Assembly: GCF_000001735.4 (NCBI RefSeq)
Contig: NC_003070.9
Location: 2,976,001-3,040,000, forward strand
Origin: Arabidopsis thaliana
Taxonomy: Eukaryota > Streptophyta > Magnoliopsida > Brassicales > Brassicaceae
Length of the DNA stretch: 64,000 nucleotides
Reading direction: 5' to 3'
Numbering within the stretch: the first letter of the stretch is position 1; every line of letters begins with the position of its first letter. Below the pieces are notes generated by a model. That model was given only the letters and a program-made list of their open reading frames with translations, ran no database searches and was not told the DNA's origin. The translations under genes and the position numbers were made by a program. This document shows, in pieces, positions 9,913-21,833 of this stretch.

Positions 9913-10947
9913 GGAGGACGTTTCTTGTTTCCTAATTCTCTATCTTATGGAAGCTTCCTAATTATGATTTGTGTCTTTGTGTTGTGTGTTGGTGTCTTTT
10001 CTCAATTGTTCTTTGTTTGTTTTATTTTTCTTTCTATATTCCTAGAAATGGATTTGTTTCGCGCGACACTGTTGGGCTGAAACAGAACACGATTTTGTCT
10101 CATGCTCTTAACATATTTATTCTGTTTAATTTCTAATCAGATATAATACAAAAAAAAAACACAACACACAATCTTTTTGTTCGGCTCAGAAAGTAGTTTG
10201 TATCCGTTTTGCTAATGTCAACAGATTCTGCTTGTAGGTGAAGGTGAAGCTTGTCCTTCATCATAGTTAAGAGGTTCTTCTATCGCTATTGTTGACTGAA
10301 ACTATTCCATATGGTTATGCATTTTCTTTTTCCATTCATTCAAAGCGTTTATATAAATATATACTAGATTTTAACCGCGGAGCAATTTATTTTTTAAATT
10401 AATATATATAAAAGTTTGCAAATTGTATTTATCTATAAAATAGTTTTATTTTATAACGTCCTGCCAAACCCGTCCCGTCAACCCGTCCTGTAAAAAAATT
10501 TATTTATTTTATTAATGTTGATCTTATTATGATATGTTTATAAATTATTGTCTAAATATTTTATAATTTTGTAGTAATTAAATGTTATCAAATATCTTTG
10601 CGGTTTGATGATTATAATCGAATTGTTATAATCATGCAGAAAAGCAATATCAAAAATGATAATTTTGTAGTAATTAAATGATATTAAATATTTTGGAAGT
10701 TTTATTTTAGTAATTAATCGTGTAGTTAAGGTCGAGAGATTTTAAGAAGATTGTTAAATGTCAAATATTTAATTAGAATATTTTCTTTCTAATTATCAAA
10801 AACAAACATTAAAATCCAGTGGCAGTCATTGTAAATAAATCTTAACTATAGGATTTATTTCACAAAATAACTGCAAATATATATATATATATATGAAGAA
10901 TCTTGATGTAAATTACAAAGATGAAAAAAATATTATTATCATCAACA
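9913..10947. other. Intergenic region with Helitron-like remnant
   Basis: The first ~250 bases are NAS3 3' UTR. From about 10363 the sequence resembles a decayed Helitron (annotated separately), running to about 10850. An (AT)n run lies at about 10876-10893. No coding seen. Confidence 0.5.
10363..10850 (-). mobile_element. Decayed Helitron-like (ATREP-type) fragment
   Basis: ACTAG at 10363-10367 followed by a GC-rich patch (AACCGCGGAG) resembles a plant Helitron 3' end (hairpin then CTAGT) read on the minus strand. The interior has CCCGTCCCGTCAACCCGTC at about 10469-10487, a motif I associate with Arabidopsis ATREP elements. A 22-bp segment is repeated exactly at 10563-10584 and 10659-10680. 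No transposase. Terminal hairpin is degenerate, so the call is tentative. Confidence 0.45.
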
Positions 10948-11367
10948 TTACTTAGTTTTATTCCATGTATAACGGAACACTGCTGGCGGATTTACATTTC
11001 TTATAAGGTAAATTCTATCTTTTCTAGCAATCCAATTACGGATAGCACCGCATCGACGAACGTTGGCCATCATGTATGCTATAAATTCTGAATAATATCG
11101 CATGTATAAGCCGTGTTTCAAAATGCAACTCCATCTTGTTCTTTTTCCTAACTTGTCTCCGAATGCGATTTCTTTATATTCATTGAATTGTAAATTTGCG
11201 ACGTCTAGATTGTGATCTCTTGAATGACAATGGTATTGAAGAACTAAACCGGGACCAAGCTCGTTTCTAATTAGAACTTTATTTTTTGGACATGGGAACA
11301 TGTCAAATGCTACATTCAATCCAAAATATGTTACAACAACAAACATAAAAATTATAAAACGATTCAT
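10948..11367 (-). CDS. S1 self-incompatibility-like (SPH) secreted protein
   Basis: Small secreted protein of the plant self-incompatibility S1 family, large in Arabidopsis and mostly of unknown function. 139 residues, intronless. A hydrophobic signal peptide (MNRFIIFMFVVVTYFGLNVA) precedes the mature part at about residue 21. S1-domain features: KVLIRNELGPGLVLQYHCHSRD (conserved V-I-N-L-G-L and HC-S-D), FGDKLGKRTRWSC, and further cysteines at VRRCG. Matches At1g09245 by position. TATA-like TATATAATG lies about 55 bases upstream at 11415-11425 on the minus strand. I cannot assign a partner or a tissue. Confidence 0.85.
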   Translation of the reverse strand: MNRFIIFMFVVVTYFGLNVAFDMFPCPKNKVLIRNELGPGLVLQYHCHSRDHNLDVANLQFNEYKEIAFGDKLGKRTRWSCILKHGLYMRYYSEFIAYMMANVRRCGAIRNWIARKDRIYLIRNVNPPAVFRYTWNKTK

Positions 11368-13341
11368 TTAAGAGTAATTTGAGACTCCAGTTTGAATTTG
11401 ATGACATCAATAATGCATTATATATAGTTATTAGTGTGTTAGTATTTTCTTATGGCCTTAACTAAAATTAGTTAAATTGAAACACAAACATGAATTATTA
11501 ATATATAGGTATTGCCGAAAAAAGTATGGTTGACCAATCCCAATGGATTCAACCTTACAAATCATAGGTGATCCACAAACATCTAACTAAAACCAAAATA
11601 TTTAAGATATAACAAAAAAATCTTGCAAGTGTACTATTTTAACAGGACAAGTGTATCTTGTAATACGGAAGATTTCGAAAATTTGAACTCCCGATTTCAA
11701 CATAACAAAATAACATCTGTCCTCGGGCCTATACAGGCCCAGTAAGTCTAACGATAAATGAGCCTTAATGGACTAGATTTAAAACTTTATAAAGGGGCCA
11801 AGGCGTTCACAAACCCAACAGTAGGTACAGAAGGCTCCTGGTAATAACTGAAAAGCAACGCAACCACATAGCAAAGACAAGTTACTTGATCCAAGAGAGC
11901 TGTTTCCTTTGTGTGATGTTGTTCGATTTTGACCTCAGTGTTTATGAATTCCTGAGTAAGATCTAGTCTTTAACTTCCCCACCTTGGATACTGTATTCAC
12001 GAATGAGCATGTTTTTGTTCCTTGGGAGATTCCATAATTGGTCTGATGCATATAGACATGTGTTTTTTTTTTTTGGTGTCATATGTGCGCTGTGAATCTT
12101 GTGATATTTTAGAATCTAAAAAATATACACGCACAAGAAAAGCTTACGACCACATATATCAATGGGTTCCAGTTTAAAAATTTGGTGAGTATTATTAAGA
12201 GAGTCGGAGAAGAAATATTTGAGCGTGGTTAAAATATTAAGAAAAGGAAGAGACATGGAGACGATGTCTCAATTAAGGGGGCAAGCCTCTCTGGCCAATT
12301 ACAGAGAAAAGGGCCCTTTTAGATTCTCTTCAAGATCTTCTTTTTTTTTTTCTTGTTTTTTTTGGTATAAATCACACATTTACTACAAAAATGCACTTAT
12401 AATATTTAGTGTCAACTCATAATTGCTAAAACATTTCTCTCGTGTTTTCCATAGCAAGGTGCCAAAAACGAATTGATCAAGAAAAGTAAATGTTTTACAT
12501 TAGTTACTATAGAATTTAGATCATGGTTTGTTTAAGATTTAGAACTTGGTGTAGGAACTAATAATTCCCTCGTGATATATGACAAATTGACAATGACATT
12601 CACCGTTACGAAGGATCGAATTTTGTCAAGAAAAAATATTTTCTAAACTATGGTATGAAGACAATATACATATACTACTCATTACTCTTGAATTTTATTT
12701 TTGTTTTTCCTTTGTAGACTACTCATTACTCTTTAGATTGAGATATCAATTAGAAACATACAAATCACACACAAAATAGTGGGAAACGGCAAAGGAGAGA
12801 ATTTGTTGGCGGAAAATTGTCCACAACATTACAAATGAGTAAAGGTCACACAAAAGAGATCCTTTTTTCTCATATGGCAGCGCCATGAAAATGGTCACAT
12901 GGAATGCTTTTTTGGTAAATTTTCTTTTCTCTTTTGCTTATTTCACTCTCTGAGTGCTTTTTTCCCTTTCTCTGCTTACCTTTAAAATAAAATAAAACCA
13001 CATGAATTCTACCGCAACCACTTGAAACAAAAGATTCAACATCACCCTTTATTTCTCAACTTATCAAAAATATATATATCAATCGTCTATATTCTTTGAC
13101 CTTTGGAGTTACAATGTATAAACATAGAAAATATATTTGCATCGCTCAGCATTTTGACTATTAAAGGGCATAATTTTGGAGCTTCATGCCAAGGCAAAAA
13201 GATAAAGAACAATCACATGAATGACAAAAGATTAAAAACAAAAGATTTTTAACTAATGAAAAAAAACACAAAAAACAAATACCGGTAAATAAGGGCAAAA
13301 GTGGAATTAAGTGTTATAGCTCCGCTGGCGATTGGCAGAGA

Positions 13342-13349
13342 TATAAAAA
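13342..13349 (+). promoter_or_regulatory. TATA box of the AIF4 gene
   Basis: TATAAAAA about 165 bases before the AIF4 ATG, followed by a GA/CT-rich leader typical of plant 5' UTRs. Confidence 0.55.
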
Positions 13350-13395
13350 CTGATCTCTCTCCATTCATCTTCTCTTGTTTCTAACTAGTCACATT

Positions 13396-13432
13396 GAGAG
13401 AGAGAGAGAGAGAAAGAGAGACTCTCAGAATC
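13396..13432 (+). repeat. GA microsatellite in the AIF4 leader
   Basis: Nearly pure (GA)n run with one interruption, inside the presumed 5' UTR. GAGA-type tracts in plants bind BPC proteins; that role is inference here. Confidence 0.7.
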
Positions 13433-13508
13433 TGAAGAAGAAGAAGAGATTGTTGTTTTTGCCTTTTATCATCGGTTTCTTTGAATCTCTGGTTTTAAAT
13501 CGGATTTA

Positions 13509-14132
13509 ATGGTGGAGTCTCTGTTCCCGAGCATCGAAAACACAGGTGAATCGTCTCGAAGAAAGAAGCCGAGGATATCAGAGACGGCGGAGGCGGAGAT
13601 AGAGGCACGACGTGTCAACGAAGAAAGCTTGAAGAGATGGAAAACGAATCGTGTGCAACAGATCTACGCTTGTAAGCTCGTCGAAGCTTTACGCCGAGTT
13701 CGTCAGAGATCTTCCACCACCAGCAACAACGAGACCGATAAACTCGTCTCCGGCGCGGCGAGGGAGATACGTGATACGGCGGATCGAGTTCTAGCTGCGT
13801 CCGCTCGTGGTACGACTCGGTGGAGCAGAGCGATTTTAGCGAGTCGCGTCCGAGCGAAGCTGAAGAAACATAGAAAGGCGAAAAAGTCAACGGGAAATTG
13901 TAAATCGAGAAAAGGTCTCACGGAGACGAATCGGATTAAGTTACCGGCGGTTGAGAGAAAACTGAAGATTCTTGGCCGTTTGGTTCCTGGTTGCCGGAAA
14001 GTCTCTGTACCGAATCTTTTAGATGAAGCGACCGATTACATCGCAGCGTTAGAGATGCAGGTTCGAGCCATGGAGGCTCTCGCCGAACTTTTAACCGCAG
14101 CCGCACCACGGACGACGTTGACCGGAACTTAA
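13509..14132 (+). CDS. AIF4: Atypical bHLH protein AIF4 (ATBS1-interacting factor)
   Basis: HLH transcriptional regulator of the AIF/IBH1-like group. These proteins heterodimerise with PRE/ATBS1-type HLH factors and restrain brassinosteroid-dependent growth in the nucleus. Intronless, 207 residues. The C-terminal HLH (about residues 145-195) reads LPAVERKLKILGRLVPG - loop - SVPNLLDEATDYIAALEMQV. The segment ahead of it is basic (AKLKKHRKAKK) but lacks the H-E-R residues of a DNA-contacting basic region, so it should not bind E-boxes itself. The N-terminus is charged with an RRKKPR nuclear-localisation-like patch. Recognised as At1g09250 (bHLH149). GC content is higher than in the surrounding DNA. 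Confidence 0.9.
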   Translation: MVESLFPSIENTGESSRRKKPRISETAEAEIEARRVNEESLKRWKTNRVQQIYACKLVEALRRVRQRSSTTSNNETDKLVSGAAREIRDTADRVLAASARGTTRWSRAILASRVRAKLKKHRKAKKSTGNCKSRKGLTETNRIKLPAVERKLKILGRLVPGCRKVSVPNLLDEATDYIAALEMQVRAMEALAELLTAAAPRTTLTGT

Positions 14133-17100
14133 CGGCGGCAGTTAGTTTGTCAGTTGTTAATTAGCTTTTCTTTTACCTTTTTACCCCTTTATTTTGGCTT
14201 CAAGTGTTTTTTTTTTCTCGTCGACGCGATTTTAATTTATTAAATTCATGTATTTTATTTGTATACATCATCACTTCTTTTTTTTTGTATCCATTTTGAT
14301 CTTTCTTTGTTTTTTCGTTAGATAATCAAAGTTATCTAAACAATAACAACAACAAAATGCCAACTAATGTCGATTCCAAAAATTGTTTAACGCTTTAAAA
14401 AAAAATTAGACCTACAAATTAAAGAAACTAAAAAGTAAGGAGAAGAACAAATAATTTGCAAGTTGAAGCAATTCAAAAATGAGCATGTGCGTGTAACGTG
14501 TTGAGGACACCCACCTTAATTTTGGGGCCAATGGACTCCATGTGATTCTCAAAGACTTTTTCCGACGTTGAAGTTTATGTCGAAAAGTGTATTTTTTGCT
14601 CAAAATGCCCTCAAAATCTTTCAAACTGATTAGAAAAAAACATTTACTTGAATGTCAACATTAATTATGATAACAAGGAGTAGCATACGACTCTTCAAGA
14701 GAACTGACATTATGAAAAATTGATGATTATGGTATAAAATACAAGTTAGTAAAAGTTAGTTGTCAGAAGAAATCCACTAGGAATAACATTGAAAGAAGTG
14801 GTGAGCAAAAAGGACCACAAAAATGGAACCAAAAGAAGAGGAAACAATAAGATTGAGAAATGAGTCTCTTGGAACATCTTTTTTCCCTCTTTAAGACTCC
14901 CCACGTGTGCTCTTTCTTTTAACACCCAATATGTCTTTCAAAAGCATTCACACCTTTTTGTTGTATATCAAATTAAATGGCAACATGTTTGTGGGTCATT
15001 GTGTCTTCCAAGTTATATAAGAAGATTTCTCACAAAATCCATCTTGATAAGTCCTTGGATCGAGCTTGGAGGATGTGCTATAGGTTTTAAATATATATAT
15101 TTTAAGTACATGTTAGATGAAACTTAAAAAAAACTAATTTATGGTTGTATTTCAAAGATATTTGTCAACTGAGATAGATAGGTTATCCAAATGTCATCTA
15201 TCGACATACTGCATCTTTTGTCCTTTTCTAGTTTTCTTAATACGGCTGATATAGTTTTAGATAGTAATGTATTCATTCACATGATATGGTTTTTGTGAAG
15301 AAAAGCGGAATTAATAGTGAGGCAAATATGTATAGGTATGCTTTTGTTAATTAAATAATATAAATGCATCGAATGATAGCTACAAAACAAACGAAAAGAA
15401 AAAAGAGGAAAAAAAGAAGAAGGAGAAAATGTGGAGTTGGCCATATGTGGCTAAAAGGTAGACCCAATGTGATCACATGCAACCATGTGACTCCAATTAT
15501 GAACCTCATATGTGAATGTGGCCGAGGAGATGCCAAATTTTCAAGAATCTCCTCTTTCTACAACGCTATTTACAAACAAAAGCAAACACTAGTTTTACAT
15601 TTACAGTCCATACTTATCGACTCGTAAAAAACAAAACAAGAAAAATACAAAATTATCATCTTATTCTTACCTTGTGTTTGAGTTCCCTAATTCCACCAAT
15701 ACTCCTCACTTTAACGTTATGGAATCCGTAGAAGAGAAGGAAAATGCAATCGGTTCAACCGGCAGAAAAGACCGGACCAGAATGTTGAGTAGTGGAAACA
15801 ATGGGTCCGACGATTAGAGAAGCAAACAAAAACCCTCTTCGACAAAATTTAATTCAACAAATACTGTCATCCATATCTTTTCTTTTCATGTACGTTTGAT
15901 TATACACGTAAAAGACTTTTGCGTGGTGTAATGAGATGGAACACGTGGCAAGACAGCATGCACTCGCACATGTACTTAGTCAGACAGATTTCGTTGTCTT
16001 TGAACTGTGCTCGTGTTTTCTCGCATTTCCGCACGTGGTCTCAAGTCAACCATTATCCACTTCAACTCCTACGATTTTGTTTCTATATCACTACCTCCAT
16101 ACATATAACCAAATTTTGAATGTTACTATTAGATCGTGTTGTGAATCTTGCATTCAAGCTTCTTGGACTTGCCTCTAACAATTCACTCTTCATGGATTCC
16201 TCCCGTCGAGTTCCATTTTCACGACATGATGATAAAGGAAAACATGTTGACAGATAAACTGAAGAGTAAATATATAGTTATATTTTGGTTTTCCAAAGAA
16301 AATAAAAATTAGTCAAATTTTTGTTTTTTTCTTTGATGTGCAGTGTTAGAATTTCTTCCTTCCAAATAACTTAACTCGGAATATTATTGAGAGGCTATAG
16401 ACAAGCAAACTAGTGTCGGCCTTCCTTGATGTTTAAGGTCCCAATCTAGAGCAATGAAAAACAAGACAACTTTTTTGAGAAAAATTCAATCTGCCTTTAT
16501 AAATCGTCTTTTTTGGTTACTTGGATCTGTTACGTTTCTACAATGAACCAAATTAAACAACTATGGTGTTTTCATTAAGCAAACTAAACAACTACAGCTA
16601 TATAAGTGGAGATATGGAAAGGGGTCATGTTCCTACATTCCAGAACAAAGGATCATATCTTTATTACTGTGAAAGAAATGACAATTTTTTAAATAAATAA
16701 AATGTAATTTCTTCAATTTTGTTTTTTGTAATTTTACAATGAGTGCAACATTTTAGTAAATGTTTTTATGCTATTATACAAATCAAACGAGAATATTAAA
16801 ATGACATAGTCACGAAATCAAATTTATTGAGAGTAAGCTTGATAAATCAAATTTAGAACTAACCAAATCTTTGACTTTCTTATTTGCTCTCACATTCCTG
16901 AACAGTTAGATCAATCGTACTCTCCAACTTTTCTACGCACAAAATTTAAAAATTTGATAGTTTTTCTTTTCATTAAATAAAAGACGAGAAACGGTTATAT
17001 TTGCCTGAGTAGAAACCGCCGATAACAACAAAGTGGAAAATATGGCTAGTTTGTATTTTTAAGTAATTTCTCGATTTAATTTACTTAGGACAAAAATGTA

Positions 17101-17403
17101 TTTATAGAGAAATCGTGCTTTTATTTATTTATTGAGAAGATTCTTTTTTGTTGTTTTGTAAATATTTATTTAACATTTTTATTGGTACAGTGACTTATGT
17201 TTTACAATATAAAGGATTTATAAAAATAAAAATTATTTTTCTTTGTCTCTTAAATATGGATATACCCAAATATCATTTTCCATAAAAATTCGGTGTTATC
17301 CAAATCTCAAAACCCTATTTTTCATAGATGTTTTTGTTTCTCTTATAAATTCATCACTGAATCTCTCATGCTCACCATTAATTCTCAGCAATAAAAACAA
17401 AGA
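14133..17403. other. Gene-poor 3.3 kb intergenic region
   Basis: No conserved ORF found. G-box sites (CACGTG) occur at 14902-14907, 15942-15947 (within CACGTGGC, an ABRE) and 16032-16037. A 21-codon ORF at 16192-16257 follows the last two. A short lysine/arginine-rich ORF at 15364-15627 is low-complexity at its start and looks spurious. A palindrome TGTGATCACA lies at about 15468. The rest is AT-rich. Confidence 0.5.
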
Positions 17404-17820
17404 ATGAACGATTCAATGAAAGCTCCAAAATTCTTTAAAAACCAGCTAAAACTAGCGGAAGCACATTATCAAAGAGGTAATCTAAAAGGAGCCATTGAAA
17501 TCGTGAATGACTTAACGTTTGGTCACCCAAACACATCTTCAAACCACCATGAGATCTCACAGATTCTCCTCGCCTATCAAATCAACTTGACTAGCCAAAA
17601 AGCCAGTTTCACACACTACGATATCTTGAGAATCTCAAATCCGTTCTGTAGCCATCAGATGATTCAAAGAAAGTACAGAGACATCTTGGTTAAGCTCTAC
17701 CCCGACACAAATAAATCTATTGCCGCCAAATCAGCTTTCGAGATTATTAATTATGCGTGGAAGATCTTGTCCGATCCTGAAAAACGAAAAGATTACAATA
17801 TCAAAAAAAGGTTTAAGTGA
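17404..17820 (+). CDS. Short DnaJ-like protein with degenerate HPD motif
   Basis: Intronless, 138 residues. The N-terminal ~60 residues (FFKNQLKLAEAHYQRGNLKGAIEIVNDL) resemble the helical lead-in of the large plant DnaJ/DUF3444 proteins. A J-domain follows (about residues 70-135): HYDILRI, KYRDILVKLYPDTNK, AFEIINYAWKILSDPEKRKDYNI. The Hsp70-activating HPD tripeptide is YPD, so classic J-domain stimulation of Hsp70 is doubtful. The protein ends straight after the J-domain, so it looks like a truncated DUF3444-type paralogue without the C-terminal domain. Matches At1g09260 by position. Confidence 0.8.
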   Translation: MNDSMKAPKFFKNQLKLAEAHYQRGNLKGAIEIVNDLTFGHPNTSSNHHEISQILLAYQINLTSQKASFTHYDILRISNPFCSHQMIQRKYRDILVKLYPDTNKSIAAKSAFEIINYAWKILSDPEKRKDYNIKKRFK

Positions 17821-18505
17821 AGATGATTCATGTCTCCAGAAGATCATGAACCACATCAAACAGTGAGGCAAGGGTTTCATGTCTTTCTTGGGAATTGGAA
17901 TACAAAACCTATTTGTTCTTCTTCTTTTTTTAGGTTAATTTTATGATTTTATTTTATTTTATCTAGGTATTAATTCCAAGTAAACTTGTGACAGTTTGAA
18001 AGTGCTAATGGATATTTTTACAAACTTTTTTTGAATTTATTTAAATGCAAAATTTACAGTTTTGCTGCCATAATAATTATGATTTGATAAGAAAAGTTAC
18101 GATTCTAGTAGAGTTTGCTTTTCGTTGGAATAACGTGATTATATTTATTTTATTTTAATACAAGATAATTACATATAATGATATAATATGTTGCGAAAAA
18201 AGTCTCTGATTCTTGGGAGAAAAGATTCGAAAAGAAGGAAGGATCCAACAAAATCCGAAATTATTATTAACTGAAAAAACAAAAATTTTGCGCCAGCGTG
18301 GCAATACTTCTCTGTCAGGAGGAAGGATCCAACAACCAATAAAACTCCGACCCGGATCCGAACCCGAAAGCACCAGACGACTCGTCCTCCACGATCCCAA
18401 TTTCTCCAATTTCAATTTTGCCAAAGAGCGAGAGAGAAGGAAGAAGATCCAGACGAAGTGGTTTGCCTTCAGGGAACGAGAGAGAGAAAGAGATTTTAAC
18501 AAACG
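17821..18505. other. Intergenic region and IMPA4 leader
   Basis: AT-rich DNA after the DnaJ-like gene, then from about 18350 a GC-richer, purine-rich stretch that is the importin alpha 5' UTR. Long antisense ORFs here are frame shadows. Confidence 0.5.
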
Positions 18506-21500
18506 ATGTCGCTGAGGCCGAGCACACGCGCGGAGCTAAGGAAGAAGATATACAAGACAGGCGTCGATGCCGATGAGGCCAGGCGGAGGAGAGAGGACAA
18601 TCTCGTCGAGATTAGGAAAAACAAGCGTGAGGATAGTCTTCTCAAGAAGCGTCGTGAAGGAATGATGCTTCAGCAGCAGCTGCCTCTCGGAGCTGGCCTT
18701 GATGGTCCCCAGACCGCTGCCGCCGTTGAGAAACGAGTAAGTTCCCTTTGATCTGAATTTCGATACAATTGTGCGTGATTTTGTGATTTGGATCACATGA
18801 TTTGATTATTTAGTGATGGATCTTTGTTTGATTGTTGAAAAAAGTGAGGCTTTGATTCTGTTTCCTACCTCAATTCTAGATCTCAGCTCCCAATCTCATA
18901 ATTGACCATCAAAGTTTAGTTTTTTGTTTTTGGGAATTTGTTTATGGATATTTGGGATTGATAGCGGATCCTGGATGACCATGTATGCTGATCGCAATGT
19001 ATAGTGTGCTTTAGTTAGATATCGGAATTTCTATCTTCTGATCCGATGATCTTGTCAATGGATTGGATGTGTTACATTTCTAGCCAAGGAGAGGTTTTCG
19101 TTTCTGTGGAAACAACTGTTTGATTACGTTCATGTGCTTTTGACAGTTAGAAGGTATCCCAATGATGGTACAAGGTGTTTATTCTGATGATCCTCAAGCT
19201 CAGCTAGAAGCGACTACCCAATTTAGAAAGTTGTTATCTATAGGTAGGTATACATTTGTTCCTTTCAGAAGCAATTTTCTGTTCTGGGGTTGTATGTGTG
19301 TAATAGACTTCTGATGGTTGCTTGTAACACGGTTTGATAAACAGAGCGTAGTCCTCCAATTGATGAAGTGATCAAAGCTGGGGTTATCCCTCGATTTGTG
19401 GAGTTTCTTGGAAGGCATGACCATCCTCAATTGCAGGTATGTCTTGTACTTCTTTCATTTTTAGATTTGTTCTTTATTAATTGCACCTTGAAGACTCAAG
19501 AATAGTTTGGTGGCTTAATGAAAAGTTTGTTTGCAGTTTGAGGCTGCATGGGCTTTGACCAATGTTGCGTCAGGAACATCAGATCATACTCGGGTTGTAA
19601 TCGAACAGGGGGCGGTTCCTATCTTCGTTAAGCTTCTTACATCTGCTAGTGATGACGTTCGAGAGCAGGTTTGCCACTAACTAGCTAGATAACTGCGTGC
19701 TTCCATTTTGTATATGTGACCTGGTCCACCTGGATACATGCCTCTAAGTTCCGTGGTCGTATTTGGTTTGTTTGTTGTTTGTTTTGATCCTTAGTGGTTT
19801 TTCGTGATATAGTCAGCCAACTGCTTTTCCGTAGTCATAGGTGCTATAACTTTTTATGGCTTCGTACAAACCCTTACATGATATCATTGTAGGCGGTGTG
19901 GGCCTTGGGAAATGTTGCTGGGGACTCTCCAAACTGCAGGAATCTTGTTCTCAACTATGGGGCCCTTGAGCCATTGCTGGCTCAGTTAAATGAAAATTCT
20001 AAGTTGTCCATGCTAAGAAATGCTACATGGACCTTGTCCAACTTTTGTCGTGGTAAACCACCAACACCATTTGAACAGGTATGACTACAGGAATGGCTTC
20101 TCTTTGATTTTTCTGGACAACTTATGATTGATGGTTCTAGTTTATTTATTTATTGTTATTATTATATTTGTTTCGTTGTGTTCCTTACTTTACTCAAGCC
20201 TAGTGTTGGTTATTCATATGTTTCAGGTGAAGCCTGCGTTGCCAATTCTTCGGCAGCTTATCTATCTGAATGATGAAGAGGTTCTCACTGATGCTTGCTG
20301 GGCTCTCTCCTACCTTTCAGATGGCCCCAATGATAAGATTCAGGCTGTGATTGAGGCAGGTGTCTGTCCACGACTTGTGGAGCTTTTGGGGTTAGTTCTT
20401 TTTTTCCTGACCAATAATTGACTAGACATTATTTTTGTTTATTTCTCATCATATTTAGTCTCTCTATAAAAGTTTGTCTATCTCAATAAAGGTGTTGGTA
20501 TCTTCAAATTTGTGATGCTTTTTGAGTATCTTCTGGCAACTGAATGTTGATGTTCTTACTATCTCATATTCTTGTTCCTTTTGTTTATTTTTTTTTTCCT
20601 TGGTGCATCTATACTAATTAATATATCTTTCTTCAAGTCATCAATCACCTACGGTTCTCATTCCTGCTCTTCGAACTGTTGGGAACATCGTAACTGGTGA
20701 TGACTCTCAGACACAGGTATGATTTATGACGAACGACTATTTATGTTGTTTTGGGTATTTGTTTTGAGATTTTGACTATGACTGTGTCTTTGCTTGTCAG
20801 TTTATAATTGAGAGTGGCGTACTACCACACCTTTATAATTTGCTGACGCAAAATCACAAGAAAAGTATAAAAAAAGAAGCTTGTTGGACTATCTCGAATA
20901 TTACTGCTGGGAATAAACTTCAGATAGAGGTATGCGGTTTTTTTGTTGCTATCTCTAATATGTCAAGAAGACGGCTGTTCATGGAAGATATTCATTTCTG
21001 ATTCTGGAAGAAAAGTGAAGAAGTTACTCTTTTCTTAACTTTTTAGTAGAGCGAGCTAATTTTAGTACTTTCATATTTTCCAATGACTTCTCTGCCTAGA
21101 AACCTAATTATACCCTATTTGCTACTGAAAATATTGAGATTAATTAAAGTTTCAGAGGCTAAAAGCAATTTTTTAATCAGTTTATATATTTGAAACAATA
21201 GGCTGTGGTTGGCGCTGGAATAATCCTCCCTCTTGTGCACTTGCTCCAAAACGCGGAGTTCGATATAAAGAAGGAAGCTGCTTGGGCTATTTCCAATGCC
21301 ACATCAGGAGGGTCACATGAGCAGATTCAGTATGTCATCTCTATTCTGAAGCGCATTTGCAAACAACTAACTTCACTTCATAGTGTTCCTTCTTAGTCTT
21401 ATACCATTATCTATCTCGAAATCGAAAAATGCCATAACACAGTTTTGCATGCAGATATTTGGTGACCCAAGGCTGCATCAAACCACTTTGTGATCTTCTA

Positions 21501-21833
21501 ATCTGCCCTGATCCAAGGATCGTGACAGTGTGCCTCGAGGGTCTTGAAAACATTCTCAAGGTTGGTGAGGCTGACAAGGAAATGGGATTAAACAGTGGGG
21601 TGAATCTCTATGCTCAAATAATAGAAGAATCTGATGGGTTGGACAAAGTCGAAAACCTTCAATCCCATGATAACAACGAGATATATGAGAAGGCCGTTAA
21701 GATATTGGAGAGATATTGGGCTGAAGAAGAGGAAGAACAGATTCTGCAGGACGGCGGGAATGACAATTCACAACAGGCTTTCAATTTTGGGAACAATCCC
21801 GCTGCTCCCGTTGGTGGATTCAAATTTGCCTGA
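18506..21833 (+). CDS. IMPA4: Importin subunit alpha 4
   Basis: Nuclear-import adaptor that binds classical NLS cargo and importin beta. Ten exons: 18506-18736, 19147-19243, 19345-19436, 19537-19668, 19893-20078, 20227-20390, 20638-20716, 20801-20929, 21202-21329, 21455-21833. All phases fit and give 538 residues. The N-terminal importin-beta-binding domain is rich in Arg/Lys ([24 protein letters not shown]). Armadillo repeats follow with conserved Trp/Asn cargo residues: [75 protein letters not shown]. The C-terminus is acidic then [15 protein letters not shown]. Recognised as At1g09270, also known as a host factor for Agrobacterium VirD2/VirE2 import. Its 3' end faces the next gene, 375 bp away. 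Confidence 0.93.

Larger units (their letters stand above)
11368..13508. other. Gene-poor intergenic region and AIF4 promoter
   Basis: No conserved ORF. At 11735-11800 there is a promoter-like cluster: GGGCCT/AGGCCC inverted pair, a GGCCCA site II element, and CTTTATAAAGG, followed by no obvious gene (see findings). A short GAGACAT...ATGTCTC hairpin lies near 12252-12272. The AIF4 TATA box (TATAAAAA) is at 13342-13349. A GA-repeat at 13396-13432 lies in the 5' leader. Confidence 0.5.

Noticed and set aside
11915-11956. Box C/D snoRNA
   Set aside because: Box C has a mismatch, no clear D'/C' pair or closing stem, and no rRNA target could be checked; kept only as part of a finding.
15462-15530. 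Possible MIRNA hairpin around the TGTGATCACA palindrome
   Set aside because: The pairing is short and broken; nothing like a 21-nt duplex.
15364-15627. 87-codon ORF, very Lys/Arg-rich at the start
   Set aside because: Low-complexity A-rich origin, no family resemblance and no gene-like codon use.
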